DNA from: Paenibacillus glycanilyticus
GTDB taxonomy: Bacteria > Bacillota > Bacilli > Paenibacillales > Paenibacillaceae
Direction of reading: 5' to 3'
DNA length: 64,000 bases
NCBI RefSeq assembly: GCF_023715145.1
Contig: NZ_JAMBNP010000011.1
Span: 62,001-126,000, forward strand
Shown: positions 24,226 to 33,310 of the stretch, piece by piece
Numbering within the stretch: position 1 is the first letter of the stretch
Layout: each line of letters begins with the position of its first letter
Notes under the pieces: model-generated
What the model saw: only the letters and a program-made list of their open reading frames with translations
What the model was told of the DNA's origin: nothing
Database searches by the model: none
Position numbers and translations under genes: made by a program

Positions 24226-25680
24226 TTATTTCGCCGCCAGTACGGTGAGGCTCGCAAGCTGTACCGTTCCGCCGCTCGCGAATAGTGTAATCTTCTGGCA
24301 CGTCTGGTCCGGAAAGATCAGACTTGTCATTGCTGCCGTTCCGTCTGCGAGGAGGAGCTCAATGGATGCTGCATCAACTAGAATCCGCAGATTGAGGGAA
24401 TCCGAAGGCTCCAGCTTCATCTGTTGAGGCTTCGCGAACATGTCGGAGAAGTCATGAGGTCCGGCATGCTCCCGCAGCAGGGTAATGACGCGCTCATCCG
24501 TGGAGTATTGAATCGTCGTGTACTGCTCTTCATTATGGTGAATAATGAGGCCGAATTCTTTTGCCTCAAGCGGCTCCGCTTCCAAGCGAAGCTCGAAGGC
24601 CTCCAGCGAGCACTCGATGACTTCCTTGCGGCCGTCGGCAAGCACAACATCCTTCACGGCAATCCTTTCATTGGAGAAGTAATTCTCCAGCTCTTGAACA
24701 GGGTGCTGGACGATTACGACATCGCCGTTCTCTCGGCGCTTCAAGCCAAGCGTTCTGGCCGCCGTCATCGAGCCTCTGAAGCCATTCGACGGAACGTGAT
24801 TCGCATATCGCCAGTTGCTCATCCAAGCGATATAAATCCTTCGGCCGTCTTCGTCCGGAATATCCGAGAAGCTGACCCCTGCATAGTTGTCACGGCCGTA
24901 GTCCAGCCAGCGAAGTTCAGCGTCATCCGGTGTAAACACAGAGCCGTCAAAGGAACCAACAAAATACTGGGTTCGCGAACCTTCATTGTAGTCCGGGCTG
25001 TCGCCAACGCTGACCAGTAGCACCCACTTGCTCTCATCTGTCCCTTCTATCGTCAAAGGGAAGAGGTCGGGACATTCCCAGACGCCGCCGTGAAAGCCGA
25101 TGTCGTCGCCAAACTCGCTTTCAAGCTTCCATGACTTTAAGTCTGGCGAGGAGTAAAGGGTGATGGTCTGGCCGGTTGCCAGCACCATTATCCACTTGCC
25201 GCTGTCTTTATGCCAGAATACTTTAGGGTCTCGAAAGTCTTCCTTATCTGCAAAGCGCAGCACCGGGTTACCCTCGTATTTCGTCCAAGTTCGGCCGTTG
25301 TCCCGGCTGTAAGCGAGGCTTTGCGTCTGGATGACCGGTTCGCCCTTCCCTTCGGAATGGCTTGTGAAGATGGCGACGAGTCCAGGTTCGTCCGGGAAGA
25401 AGCCGGTCGTATTGTGCCAGTCGACTACGGCACTGCCCGAGAAGATTGTACCGTTCTCATCGGGGTACAGAGCAATCTCTAATTCCTCCCATTGGACGAG
25501 ATCCGTGCTAACGGCATGGCCCCAATGCATCGGCCCCCAAGTTGTTCCCTGAGGATGATATTGATAGAAGAGATGGTATTCGCCTTTAAAGAAGACAAGA
25601 CCGTTCGGATCGTTGATCCAGTTCTGCTGCGGTGCAAAATGCCATAACGGCCGATATGAGCTTTTATTGATAGCTTCCAA
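24226..25680 (-). CDS. GH32 beta-fructosidase (levanase/sucrose-6-phosphate hydrolase type)
   Basis: A cytoplasmic GH32 enzyme (484 residues; 488 from GTG 25692) that splits beta-fructosides such as sucrose or fructo-oligosaccharides. The catalytic triad is visible (numbering from GTG 25692): nucleophile Asp28 in WINDPNG, Asp155 in FRDPK, and acid/base Glu206 in WECPD. A five-bladed propeller fills residues 15-330 and a beta-sandwich ends the chain. There is no signal peptide, so the substrate must be imported. TTG 25680 is preferred because AAAGGTGG lies 8 nt before it. It is the last gene of the leftward operon behind a three-part ABC transporter. Confidence 0.9.
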   Translation of the reverse strand: MEAINKSSYRPLWHFAPQQNWINDPNGLVFFKGEYHLFYQYHPQGTTWGPMHWGHAVSTDLVQWEELEIALYPDENGTIFSGSAVVDWHNTTGFFPDEPGLVAIFTSHSEGKGEPVIQTQSLAYSRDNGRTWTKYEGNPVLRFADKEDFRDPKVFWHKDSGKWIMVLATGQTITLYSSPDLKSWKLESEFGDDIGFHGGVWECPDLFPLTIEGTDESKWVLLVSVGDSPDYNEGSRTQYFVGSFDGSVFTPDDAELRWLDYGRDNYAGVSFSDIPDEDGRRIYIAWMSNWRYANHVPSNGFRGSMTAARTLGLKRRENGDVVIVQHPVQELENYFSNERIAVKDVVLADGRKEVIECSLEAFELRLEAEPLEAKEFGLIIHHNEEQYTTIQYSTDERVITLLREHAGPHDFSDMFAKPQQMKLEPSDSLNLRILVDAASIELLLADGTAAMTSLIFPDQTCQKITLFASGGTVQLASLTVLAAK

Positions 25681-25695
25681 GTAGACGTCCACCTT

Positions 25696-27312
25696 TTATG
25701 ATTTGATATAGTTGTCGTAGCCGGTTTGCTTGATTTGCAGCCATTGGTCAAGGCCAAGGCGTTTCAGCTCTTTCAGGTAATCATTCCATTCCTCTTCTAC
25801 CTTACCCGTCTTGATCCACTCCGCCCGTTTGCGGTTCACATAGGAGAACAGGTCAGTCTCAATGGTAGACAGCGACTTCTGGTCATCGAGCGAGAAGAAG
25901 ATCTTCGGATAGTTATTGTCGGCAGTCATGTATGGAACGAGCTTTTCCTTCATAATATTCAGGCGCCAAGCGGCATCATCCGGCTTTGTTGTAAATTTCC
26001 CGTAGTACTCATCCAGAATGGCGAGCGGTCCACCGATATTGGTCTTCTGGCGAAGCTCTGCCGGTGCTGCTCCTTCAAGAGGGAGATGCTCCAGCATGCC
26101 CTTGGCTTCGTTAAATTTGAAAATGTTTTGCTGCGTTTCGTCCCCGTAAGTACCCCAGTTGTTCTGTACCGATTGTAGCGGATCATACAGCTGGTCGATC
26201 CATTTCGCCGTCAGCTCAACGTTTTTGTTCGCACTTGTGATAACCATGCGTCCACGGTCGAAGCCGTAGTTATTCGTGCGGGTGACGTTAACCTCCCCGG
26301 ATGGGCCGGCAAGCGGCTGCATCAGATCGTATTTGTCGTTGCTGCCTGTAATATTGGCTTTATCCCAAGTGAAGTACAGGCCGTAGCGTTCATCCTGGCC
26401 TTTCGCGAGGAAAGTATTGTAATCCTGCTCGAAGGATTCCTCGTCGATCAGGTCGTTTGCGTAAAGATCATGCAAGTAGTTAACCGCGTCCTTGTAGCCG
26501 TCTTGATCGGCCGTAAATACAACCTTGCCGTCATTGGTTACAACGGTATGGTCGCCGTTGTCGCCAAGGCCAAAGGCGCCAAAGAGAAAGTTCAAATCCT
26601 CATTGCCGTTGTTCATGACGACGCTAAGCGGAATCTCATCCGCCTGGCCGTTGCCGTTTGGATCATCCTTTTTGAAAGCAAGCAGAACATTTTTCAGTTC
26701 TTCCGTAGTAGCAGGCATCTTCAGGCCAAGCTTGTTCAACCATTCCACGTTGATCCAGGGAATATCGTTGACGGAGTGGATGCTTTCCTTGCCGGCGCCA
26801 AGCTCTTCTATCCAAGGGAAGCTGTAAATATGACCATCAGGAGCGGTAATCATTGCTTTGTATTCGGGAGCCGCTTCGAGCACCTTTTGCAAATTCGGCA
26901 TGTATTGGGTGATAACATCCTCCAGCGGGATGATCGTTTTGTCCGAGCCCAGCTTCAGCAGATCATAGTCGGAATAAGCTGCGTCCAGAATAGCGTCAGG
27001 CAGAGCGCCGCTTGCTACGGCTAAGTTTCTTTTCTCAACGAAAGAGTCCGAAGTGAAGTTCTTCCAATTAATATGAACGCCGGTTTTCTCTTCAAGCCGC
27101 TTGTAGATCAGCTTCTCGTTTGGATCGGTTGGGGCAAGCGGCGAGCTTTGAGTCATGAAGTTAAGCGTCACTTTCTCCTGAAGCGGGAAGGAGACATTCG
27201 TCAGATCGTAGCTCTTGGAAGCGGATGAGCCTTTGTCTCCGCCGCTGCCGCAGCCTGCGATCATCGAGATGGACAAAGCAAGCGCAGTTGCGGAATAAAT
27301 CGTCTTTTTCAT
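25696..27312 (-). CDS. Extracellular sugar-binding lipoprotein of an ABC transporter (LplA/YtcQ-like)
   Basis: A 538-residue family-1 solute-binding protein of the large Paenibacillus type. The signal peptide has lipobox SMIAGC (Cys21), followed by a Gly/Ser linker. Conserved stretches include KLIYKRLEEKTGVHINWKNF and KKDDPNGNGQADEIPLSVV. GGGGG precedes its ATG on the minus strand. It lies between the second permease and the GH32 gene in one operon, so fructo-oligosaccharides or levan fragments are the likely ligand. No ATPase gene is present; such transporters normally share a general ATPase (MsmX/MsmK type) encoded elsewhere. Confidence 0.88.
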   Translation of the reverse strand: MKKTIYSATALALSISMIAGCGSGGDKGSSASKSYDLTNVSFPLQEKVTLNFMTQSSPLAPTDPNEKLIYKRLEEKTGVHINWKNFTSDSFVEKRNLAVASGALPDAILDAAYSDYDLLKLGSDKTIIPLEDVITQYMPNLQKVLEAAPEYKAMITAPDGHIYSFPWIEELGAGKESIHSVNDIPWINVEWLNKLGLKMPATTEELKNVLLAFKKDDPNGNGQADEIPLSVVMNNGNEDLNFLFGAFGLGDNGDHTVVTNDGKVVFTADQDGYKDAVNYLHDLYANDLIDEESFEQDYNTFLAKGQDERYGLYFTWDKANITGSNDKYDLMQPLAGPSGEVNVTRTNNYGFDRGRMVITSANKNVELTAKWIDQLYDPLQSVQNNWGTYGDETQQNIFKFNEAKGMLEHLPLEGAAPAELRQKTNIGGPLAILDEYYGKFTTKPDDAAWRLNIMKEKLVPYMTADNNYPKIFFSLDDQKSLSTIETDLFSYVNRKRAEWIKTGKVEEEWNDYLKELKRLGLDQWLQIKQTGYDNYIKS

Positions 27313-27333
27313 GGATTATTTCCCCCGTATAAG

Positions 27334-28215
27334 TTATTTGATGGAGCCGACCATAACGCCTTTCTCGAAGTATTTCTGGAAGAACGGATACATAATGATG
27401 AGCGGCAAACTGGAAACAACAATAGAAGAATACTTGATCATCTCGGACAGCTTCTTCAGCTCCGCCTGGGCGAGTATATCCGAGATCATGCCGGGATCAA
27501 CCTGGTTCTGGATAAGGATCGACCGCAGAACAAGCTGCAGCGGGAACAGCTGTTTATTATCGAGATAGATCATGGCATCGAAATACGAATTCCATTGTCC
27601 AACAAACGCATACAGCGCCAGAACAAAGATAATCGGTTTGGACAACGGAAGGATAATCTGGAAAAAGAGCCTTTGATCCGTCGCGCCGTCAATCTGGGCG
27701 GCTTGATTCAGTTCCTTCGGAATGCCGGCGAAATAGGTTCTCGCCAGGATGATGTTGTACACGCTGACCGCGCCGGGCAGAATAATGGCCCAAATCGAGT
27801 TGAGCATATTGAGGTCCTTCACGACCAGATAGGTCGGAATCAGACCGCCGCTGATAAACATCGTAATGAGGAAGAAAATCATAAACAGTTTTTTGCCGAC
27901 AAAGCCTTCAATGCTCAGCGGGTAGGCGGCAAAGACCGATACGACAACCGTTGCCAGCGCAAAACCCGTGGAATACAGGATGGCGTTCAGGAAGCCCTTT
28001 AGCATCGCGGCATTGCCCAATATTTTCTCGTACCCGGTTATGCTCCAATCGGAAGCGTTAAGGGACAAGCCCTTCGTCAGCAGCACATTAGGATTGAGAA
28101 AGGAGGCAAGGAGCACGTAAAGCAGCGGAAAGAGAACGATTAGCACGAGCAAGGCGAGCAGCACATAGGTGATAACGAGCAGAACGCGATCCCTTGGGGA
28201 ATAATGAATGTCCAT
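27334..28215 (-). CDS. Sugar ABC transporter permease (LplC/YtcP-like)
   Basis: A 293-residue MalG-type permease with six membrane segments. Family stretches are VLFPLLYVLLASFLNP near the start, and the docking loop AGIPKELNQAAQIDGATDQR. It ends KYFEKGVMVGSIK, a typical C-terminus of this group. The ATG follows TAGGAGG at 7 nt. A tandem two-hairpin repeat (28231-28341) sits directly upstream of that ribosome site, separating it from the first permease. Confidence 0.92.
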   Translation of the reverse strand: MDIHYSPRDRVLLVITYVLLALLVLIVLFPLLYVLLASFLNPNVLLTKGLSLNASDWSITGYEKILGNAAMLKGFLNAILYSTGFALATVVVSVFAAYPLSIEGFVGKKLFMIFFLITMFISGGLIPTYLVVKDLNMLNSIWAIILPGAVSVYNIILARTYFAGIPKELNQAAQIDGATDQRLFFQIILPLSKPIIFVLALYAFVGQWNSYFDAMIYLDNKQLFPLQLVLRSILIQNQVDPGMISDILAQAELKKLSEMIKYSSIVVSSLPLIIMYPFFQKYFEKGVMVGSIK

Positions 28216-28230
28216 TTGAACCTCCTAAAA

Positions 28231-28341
28231 AGAATTGTCACACAAACAGCCTGGCAGGCTGTTCATGATGATTCTTGCTTCGAAAGCATGAGCTTAAAGA
28301 ATTGTCACACAAACAGCCTGGCAGGCTGTTCGTGATGATTC
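28231..28341 (-). repeat. Two-hairpin pre-ribosome-site repeat, 2 copies (locus 1)
   Basis: Two copies at 67-bp spacing between the two permease genes. Read in the gene direction (minus strand), each has a long hairpin with ends like AGAAT...ATTCT and inner arms AACAGCC / GGCTGTT. A short hairpin TGCTT-TCG-AAGCA lies between the two copies. The last copy runs straight into the ribosome site (CAATTCTTTTTAGGAGG). The same architecture occurs at 34511-34642 and 51535-51753. Confidence 0.85.
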
Positions 28342-28346
28342 AATTT

Positions 28347-29282
28347 TTAATATAGTCCTTCGCCTTCGTTCAGCCGCTTCACGACAGTGTTAACGAGGAC
28401 GAGCAGGATGATGTTGATGAGCGAGTTGAATAATCCGATGGCAGTGGAGTAGGCGTAATCTCCGGACTGAAGACCAACCTTGTACACATAAGTCGCAATA
28501 ATTTCCGAGGTTGGAGTATTAAGCGCCGTCTGCATCAGAAAAGCCTTCTCGTAGCCGATCGACATAATGCCGCCGGCCGCTAATATGAACAGAACGGCCA
28601 TAACCGGCTTCAGCGTTGGCAGGTCGATATGCCAGATGCGCCGCAGGAGCGATGCGCCATCAACGGTTGCTGCGTCATGAAGCTGCGGATCCACGTTGGA
28701 CAGGGCCGCGACATAAATAATGGAGGCCCAGCCTGCACCTTGCCAAATCCCCGACAGAATATAGACCGAGCGGAAGTAAGCAGGATCCGACATGAAGGAG
28801 ATTGGCTTATCCGTAAACATCGTCACAAGCGAGTTGACAAGACCCGTAGGCGACATGAATACGAACAGCATGCCGGTAAGGACAACGACGGATATGAAGT
28901 TGGGCGCGTACAGGATCAGCTGAATATTTTTCTTGATCCTCGGACCTCTGAGCTGGTTAAGCATCAGCGCCAGCACAATCGGAACCGGGAAGCCCAGCAG
29001 GAGGCCGTAAACGCTTAGCTTCAGCGTGTTCATAAAGATGTCGTAGAAGTTAGGCGACGACAGGAAGCGGTGGAAGTTATCAAAACCGACCCACTCGCTT
29101 CCCATGATTCCTTTGAGCGGACTGAAATCTTTAAAGGCGATAATGGAGCCGTACATCGGGACGTATTTGAATACAATCGTGAGCACGACGGCCGGCAGAA
29201 GGAAGAGGTACAGCGCGTAATTTCTGAACACGTAATAAATCCAGCTTGGCTTTTGTTTTCTGCTAATGGATGTACTTGCCAA
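28347..29282 (-). CDS. Sugar ABC transporter permease (LplB/YteP-like)
   Basis: A 311-residue MalF-type permease and the first gene of the leftward fructan operon. It has FLLPAVVLTIVFKYVPMYGS and FKDFSPLKGIMGSEWVGFDN, characteristic of the LplB group. The docking loop is DPQLHDAATVDGASLLRRIW. The start is TTG at 29282 with AAGGGGG upstream. A consensus promoter with LacI-type operators lies about 80 bp upstream, so transcription should be induced by the imported sugar. Confidence 0.92.
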   Translation of the reverse strand: MASTSISRKQKPSWIYYVFRNYALYLFLLPAVVLTIVFKYVPMYGSIIAFKDFSPLKGIMGSEWVGFDNFHRFLSSPNFYDIFMNTLKLSVYGLLLGFPVPIVLALMLNQLRGPRIKKNIQLILYAPNFISVVVLTGMLFVFMSPTGLVNSLVTMFTDKPISFMSDPAYFRSVYILSGIWQGAGWASIIYVAALSNVDPQLHDAATVDGASLLRRIWHIDLPTLKPVMAVLFILAAGGIMSIGYEKAFLMQTALNTPTSEIIATYVYKVGLQSGDYAYSTAIGLFNSLINIILLVLVNTVVKRLNEGEGLY

Positions 29283-29362
29283 AAGTTAATGCCCCCTTAA
29301 GAGTACGCTTTCATTTGGATCTCGGAAAAGGATGCTAAACTCGTTTTCCCGATTTCAGGGCA

Positions 29363-29392
29363 ATTATATGTCAACCGGATGACATATGTCAA
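29363..29392 (-). promoter_or_regulatory. Promoter of the fructan transport/GH32 operon
   Basis: On the minus strand a perfect -35 TTGACA (29392-29387) and a perfect -10 TATAAT (29368-29363) are separated by 18 bp. One LacI-type operator fills the spacer and another overlaps the -35 box, which gives tight repression. Confidence 0.8.
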
Positions 29393-29402
29393 CCGGTTTC
29401 AT
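29369..29402. promoter_or_regulatory. Two LacI-type operators between the fructan operon and its regulator
   Basis: TGTCAACCGGATGACA (29369-29384) and TGTCAACCGGTTTCAT (29387-29402) lie side by side. Both have the central C-G of LacI-family sites. A third copy, TGTCAACCGGTTATCA, precedes the PfkB kinase gene at 30498. Confidence 0.8.
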
Positions 29403-29488
29403 AAATGCGCATTTTGTGGTTTAATCATATAGACATTAGGCTTATAATAGGTTCCATATAGTGGTATGACAGGAATGAGGTGAGACGA

Positions 29489-30472
29489 ATGAACCCGAAA
29501 ATAAGCGATGTCGCGGAGAAAGCCGGCGTATCCAAAACGACGGTGTCGCGGGTGCTCAACAACCGCGGTTATATCAGCCAGGAGACGAAAGACGCGGTAT
29601 ACGGCGCAATGAAGGAACTGAACTATTTTCCAAACGATGTCGCACGGTCGTTATTTAATAAAAAAACGAATCTGATCGGGCTTATTCTCCCGACGGTGAA
29701 CAATCCGTTCTTCAGCGAGCTGGCCTTCTACATCGAGAGCATCTGCGCGGAGAAGGGGTATAAAGTCTTGCTCTGCAACAGCACCCATAGCAGGGAGAAC
29801 GAGGAGCGGTATCTCGATATGCTTCTGCGCAATCAGGTGGACGGCATTATCGTATGTTCGTATAACCGGGGCTTTCACCATTACAATCACGGAAAAATGG
29901 CGGTTGTCGCAATCGACCATTACTTGGCCCCGTCTATTCCGGTGGTTGGTTCGGATAACTATAATGGCGGAAAGCTGGCAACAGAGCTGCTGCTCGCAAA
30001 GGGCTGCCGGAATATTGTCCATATTAACGGGCCGATTGAGCTGGAGACTCCGGCGAATTTGCGGCGCAAAGCTTATGAAGACGTGATCAGAGAGAACGGC
30101 CGCGAGCCCATCGTGTACGAGAACCGCCAGTCGTTCGAGCAGAAGGGGTATTCGAGCCTGTTCGATCAGATCTTCGCGGAGCATCCCGAAGTGGACGGCG
30201 TATTCGCCAGCGATGATCTGATCGCGTCGACGTTTATCCAGTTCGTCAAGAAAAAAGGACTGCGGATTCCGGAGGATATCAGGGTTGTCGGTTACGACGG
30301 CTCAGAGACGGTGCAAGCCTTCCTGCCGGAGCTGACGACGATTCAGCAGCCAATTAAGGACATTGCTTATGAATGCGTCCGGATTCTGTCGGAGCAGATC
30401 GACGGGGAGGCCGATCATGAAGCGGAGGAGCTTTATTTGCCGGTAAGTCTGCTGGAGCGGGAAACCACTTAG
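29489..30472 (+). CDS. LacI-family repressor of the fructan regulon
   Basis: A 327-residue LacI/GalR regulator. The N-terminal helix-turn-helix and hinge read ISDVAEKAGVSKTTVSRVLN and ELNYFPNDVARSLFNKKTN. A sugar-binding domain follows (IGLILPTVNNPFFSEL, then DGVFASDDLIASTFIQ). ATG 29489 was preferred over GTG 29480 because GAGGTGA lies 5 nt before it. It is divergent from the ABC/GH32 operon and upstream of the sugar kinase, and both flanks carry the same operator. A TATAAT at 29443-29448 is its likely -10. The inducer is probably fructose, a fructose phosphate or a fructo-oligosaccharide. Confidence 0.9.
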   Translation: MNPKISDVAEKAGVSKTTVSRVLNNRGYISQETKDAVYGAMKELNYFPNDVARSLFNKKTNLIGLILPTVNNPFFSELAFYIESICAEKGYKVLLCNSTHSRENEERYLDMLLRNQVDGIIVCSYNRGFHHYNHGKMAVVAIDHYLAPSIPVVGSDNYNGGKLATELLLAKGCRNIVHINGPIELETPANLRRKAYEDVIRENGREPIVYENRQSFEQKGYSSLFDQIFAEHPEVDGVFASDDLIASTFIQFVKKKGLRIPEDIRVVGYDGSETVQAFLPELTTIQQPIKDIAYECVRILSEQIDGEADHEAEELYLPVSLLERETT

Positions 30473-30489
30473 AGAGTGGTTTTCTTTTT
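30461..30489 (+). terminator. Terminator overlapping the end of the LacI gene
   Basis: AACCACT / AGTGGTT with a 5-nt loop that includes the TAG stop codon, followed by TTCTTTTT. It separates the regulator from the kinase, which then needs its own promoter. Confidence 0.75.
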
Positions 30490-30497
30490 AGGTTCTA

Positions 30498-30513
30498 TGT
30501 CAACCGGTTATCA
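30498..30513. promoter_or_regulatory. LacI-type operator before the sugar kinase
   Basis: TGTCAACCGGTTATCA, a near-perfect palindrome around AACCGGTT, sharing the TGTCAACCGG half with the two sites at 29369-29402. It lies 20 bp before the kinase start codon. Confidence 0.75.
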
Positions 30514-30533
30514 TATTTGGGGAGAGAATAATT

Positions 30534-31493
30534 ATGGCGGGGAATGTCATTTGTGTAGGCGAGCTGATCATTGATTTCTTCTGCATGGATATTGATGTGG
30601 ATCTGATACATGGCGAGCAGTTTGTGAAAAAAGCCGGCGGAGCGCCGGCGAATGTCAGCGCGGCGATTGCCCGGCTTGGCGGGAGGTCCTCTTTTGCCGG
30701 GAAGGTTGGGGATGATCCGTTTGGGCATTATCTTAAGGCCGCGCTTGAAGAGGAGAAGGTCGATACCTCGATGCTTCTAATGGATGAGGAAGCGCGAACA
30801 ACGCTTGCTTTCGTATCGCTGGAAGCAAGCGGGGAACGGGATTTTGTATTCAACCGCGGAGCGGACCGGCTTGTTGAGACCAATGAGATAGACCGTTCAC
30901 GGTTATATGCTGCGTCTGTCCTTCATTTTGGCTCGGCTACCGCATTGCTCGACGATCCTTTCCGTTCAACCTATGTAGAACTCATGCAAGGCGCTGCCGA
31001 GAACGGATTTCCGTTTCTATCCTTTGATCCGAACTACCGCAAGGATCTGTGGGCAGGCAGAATGCCGGAATTCATCAAGCTTGCGCGGGAAGGAGCGGCT
31101 ATCGCCGATCTGGTCAAGGTGAGCGAGGAAGAGCTGCATCTGATGACGGGTGAGGCGGATCGGACGGCTGCTGTAAGGTCGCTGCACGAGCTCGGAGCTA
31201 AGCGGGTATGCGTTACGCTCGGCAAGAACGGTACGCTGGTATCGGATGGCAGGGCTCTGGTGCAAGTACCGAGTATCCGGGTCCAATCCATAGATTCCAC
31301 GGGTGCCGGTGACGCATTTGTCGGGGCTCTGCTGCAGAAGATCAGCGGGCTGAATGAGCCCAAGTCCGTCCCTTTCGAACAGCTTCTCTCCTTTGTGGAG
31401 TTTGCGAATAAAGTAGGGGCGATCGTCTGCACGAAGGTTGGCGCAATCGCGGCACTTCCGACTCTGGAGGAAGTGAATCGGTTCCGGGCATAA
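30534..31493 (+). CDS. PfkB-family fructokinase
   Basis: A 319-residue ribokinase-fold sugar kinase. It has the N-terminal PfkB signature GGAPANVSAAIARLGG and the C-terminal signature DSTGAGDAFVGALL with catalytic Asp260. Fructokinase fits the length, the KKAGGAPANV start and the neighbourhood. It would phosphorylate fructose released by the GH32 enzyme to fructose 6-phosphate for glycolysis. It has its own LacI-type operator upstream and a strong terminator downstream. Confidence 0.88.
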   Translation: MAGNVICVGELIIDFFCMDIDVDLIHGEQFVKKAGGAPANVSAAIARLGGRSSFAGKVGDDPFGHYLKAALEEEKVDTSMLLMDEEARTTLAFVSLEASGERDFVFNRGADRLVETNEIDRSRLYAASVLHFGSATALLDDPFRSTYVELMQGAAENGFPFLSFDPNYRKDLWAGRMPEFIKLAREGAAIADLVKVSEEELHLMTGEADRTAAVRSLHELGAKRVCVTLGKNGTLVSDGRALVQVPSIRVQSIDSTGAGDAFVGALLQKISGLNEPKSVPFEQLLSFVEFANKVGAIVCTKVGAIAALPTLEEVNRFRA

Positions 31494-31494
31494 G

Positions 31495-31545
31495 AAAGAG
31501 GGAGGCAGCGATCGGATGAGATCGCGCGCCTCCCTTTGTTGTTTT
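31495..31545. terminator. Terminator between the kinase and PhyH genes (convergent)
   Basis: AAAGAGGGAGGC pairs with GCCTCCCTTT. An inner CGATC/GATCG stem sits in the loop and TTGTTGTTTT follows. It lies between convergent genes and overlaps the PhyH stop by a few bases. Confidence 0.75.
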
Positions 31546-32347
31546 AGTGATAAGCCGGCGTCTCGATGCCGCATGGTCCGCCGTCCGGATTGGCTTCCAG
31601 CGACAGCTCCGTGCCGTCTGCTTTGTACAGCGGGTTATACCAATGCGAGATGGACAGCGCGCTGCTGTTCGCATAGTGGGAAATAAACGCGCGGCGGAAG
31701 CGAGTCTTGGATTTGTTCCGGTAAGAGCCGTGAATCAGATTGCCGTTGAAGAACAGGATGTCGCCCGGATCCATAATGGCAGCGACCGGCTTTTCTTCTT
31801 TTGGCGGCTTCACGTAATGGTTGGTGAACGATTCGCTCGAATCGGATTCTTCCGGACACACAATCTCATACGTATTGGTCTTCGGAACAAGCAGCATGCA
31901 GCCGTTCTCCTCGTCGCAGCGGTCGATAGCCGCCCAGGCCGCAATGCAGTTGCCCGGCTCCACCTTCAGGTAGAAGTTATCCTGGTGCAGCGCTTGGCCG
32001 CGCGAGCCCGGAGGCTTGTAATAGAACATGCTTTGCGCAGCCAGCGCCTCTTCACCGTATAGATCATGCATAATGTCGAGGACGGCAGGATGCAGCATAT
32101 AATTTTTGCTGAGCTCGTTGAACCGGTGAGGATGCATCACGCGGGGATAGCGGCGAAGCGGATCCTCCTGCTCCCCGTTCAGCACGGGCTCGAAATAACC
32201 GGGTACCTCGGAAAGGCTTATTTTATCGAACTCCGCCTGAATTTCCTCGATTTCTTCCTGGTTCCAAACGCCTCTTACAATGACGTAACCCTCGGTATCG
32301 AACTGCTTCATCTGCTCCTCAGTGAGCACTTTAAGCGATTGGTTCAT
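31544..32347 (-). CDS. Phytanoyl-CoA dioxygenase (PhyH) family protein
   Basis: A 267-residue Fe(II)/2-oxoglutarate oxygenase of the PhyH type. The metal triad is visible as His121 and Asp123 (ALHQDNFYLKVEPG) and His206 (GDILFFNGNLIHGSYRNKS), with Arg residues after it for 2-oxoglutarate. GGGGAGGAG lies 8 nt before the ATG. The substrate is unknown; relatives act on small hydroxylatable metabolites. It is divergent from an AraC regulator gene (32525), which probably controls it. Confidence 0.85.
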   Translation of the reverse strand: MNQSLKVLTEEQMKQFDTEGYVIVRGVWNQEEIEEIQAEFDKISLSEVPGYFEPVLNGEQEDPLRRYPRVMHPHRFNELSKNYMLHPAVLDIMHDLYGEEALAAQSMFYYKPPGSRGQALHQDNFYLKVEPGNCIAAWAAIDRCDEENGCMLLVPKTNTYEIVCPEESDSSESFTNHYVKPPKEEKPVAAIMDPGDILFFNGNLIHGSYRNKSKTRFRRAFISHYANSSALSISHWYNPLYKADGTELSLEANPDGGPCGIETPAYH

Positions 32348-32524
32348 TTGTATTGCTCCTCCCCTTGGTGGTTGCCTCTTCTTGTCTCTAATTGTACGGA
32401 TTAAAGGGGGAAGGTTGAAGTCGGGATTATGCTCATTACTGCTTGGATTCTGCTATTGTGCTGGACGGATGGCGCGTTAGGCATTACCCTTGAGGTAATA
32501 AGAGAGGGCGGGGGGAACGTTCAG

Positions 32525-33310
32525 GTGAACGAATCGAAGAATGGCATTTTTACAGGATATTTTCGCGAAAATGATTCCTATACCATTGCGCGTCCAATCG
32601 GAAGAGAGGACTGGCTGCTTGTATATACGCTGGAGGGGCAGGGCTACTTCCGGACGCCCGCAGGGGAGAAGCTAGGTAAAGCGGGCGAGCTGGTACTGCT
32701 CCGCAAAGGGATTCCTCATACTTACGGCACCGTAAAAGGAGAGGCGTGGAACTTTATGTGGGTGCACTTCAACCGGCTCCCGGAGCTGTCCTTGCTGCCT
32801 GATGAGGAGCTGCTTCACTGCCCGCTGCCTTCAAGCGAGCTGCAGCGCCGGGTACTTCGCATATTCCGGTCGCTGCTTCATGATTCGAGGGCGCAGGGCA
32901 GCTTCTGGGAGGAGCTGTGCGACAATCAGCTGAGTGCCTTAATTCTGCTAATGGCTGGCCAGCTGGCGGATAAGCTGGATTACCGCGTAAGCCAGGTGAT
33001 GCGAGTCTTGTCTTCGCAAATGCAGGAGCCCTTATCCATTAATGAACTGGCAGCGCGGGTAGGTTTGTCGGCTTCCCGGCTGTCGCATCTGTTCAAGGCC
33101 GAGACCGGCAGGTCTATTGTCGACACGCTTAATAATATGCGTCTTGAGCAGGCGGCGCTGCTTATGCTGAAGGCCAGCCGTACGGCCGGCGAAGCGGCCT
33201 TTGACGTGGGCTTCCAAAGCTATAACCATTTTGCCGCCTTGTTCCGCAGAAGATACGGCTGCGGGCCGGCGGAGTATAAACGGAAGACGGAGTCTACACC
33301 CGCGCTTTGA
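32525..33310 (+). CDS. AraC-family regulator
   Basis: A 261-residue regulator. A cupin-like sensor domain covers residues 1-150 (DWLLVYTLEGQGYFRTPAGE, GIPHTYGTVKGEAWNFMWVH). A double helix-turn-helix ends the chain (INELAARVGLSASRLSHLFK, then AAFDVGFQSYNHFAALFRRR). GTG 32525 was chosen because GGGGGG lies 9 nt upstream and the protein then begins like its relatives; the open frame reaches 32429. It is divergent from the PhyH gene and overlaps the next, convergent AraC gene by 17 bp at their 3' ends. Confidence 0.85.
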   Translation: MNESKNGIFTGYFRENDSYTIARPIGREDWLLVYTLEGQGYFRTPAGEKLGKAGELVLLRKGIPHTYGTVKGEAWNFMWVHFNRLPELSLLPDEELLHCPLPSSELQRRVLRIFRSLLHDSRAQGSFWEELCDNQLSALILLMAGQLADKLDYRVSQVMRVLSSQMQEPLSINELAARVGLSASRLSHLFKAETGRSIVDTLNNMRLEQAALLMLKASRTAGEAAFDVGFQSYNHFAALFRRRYGCGPAEYKRKTESTPAL

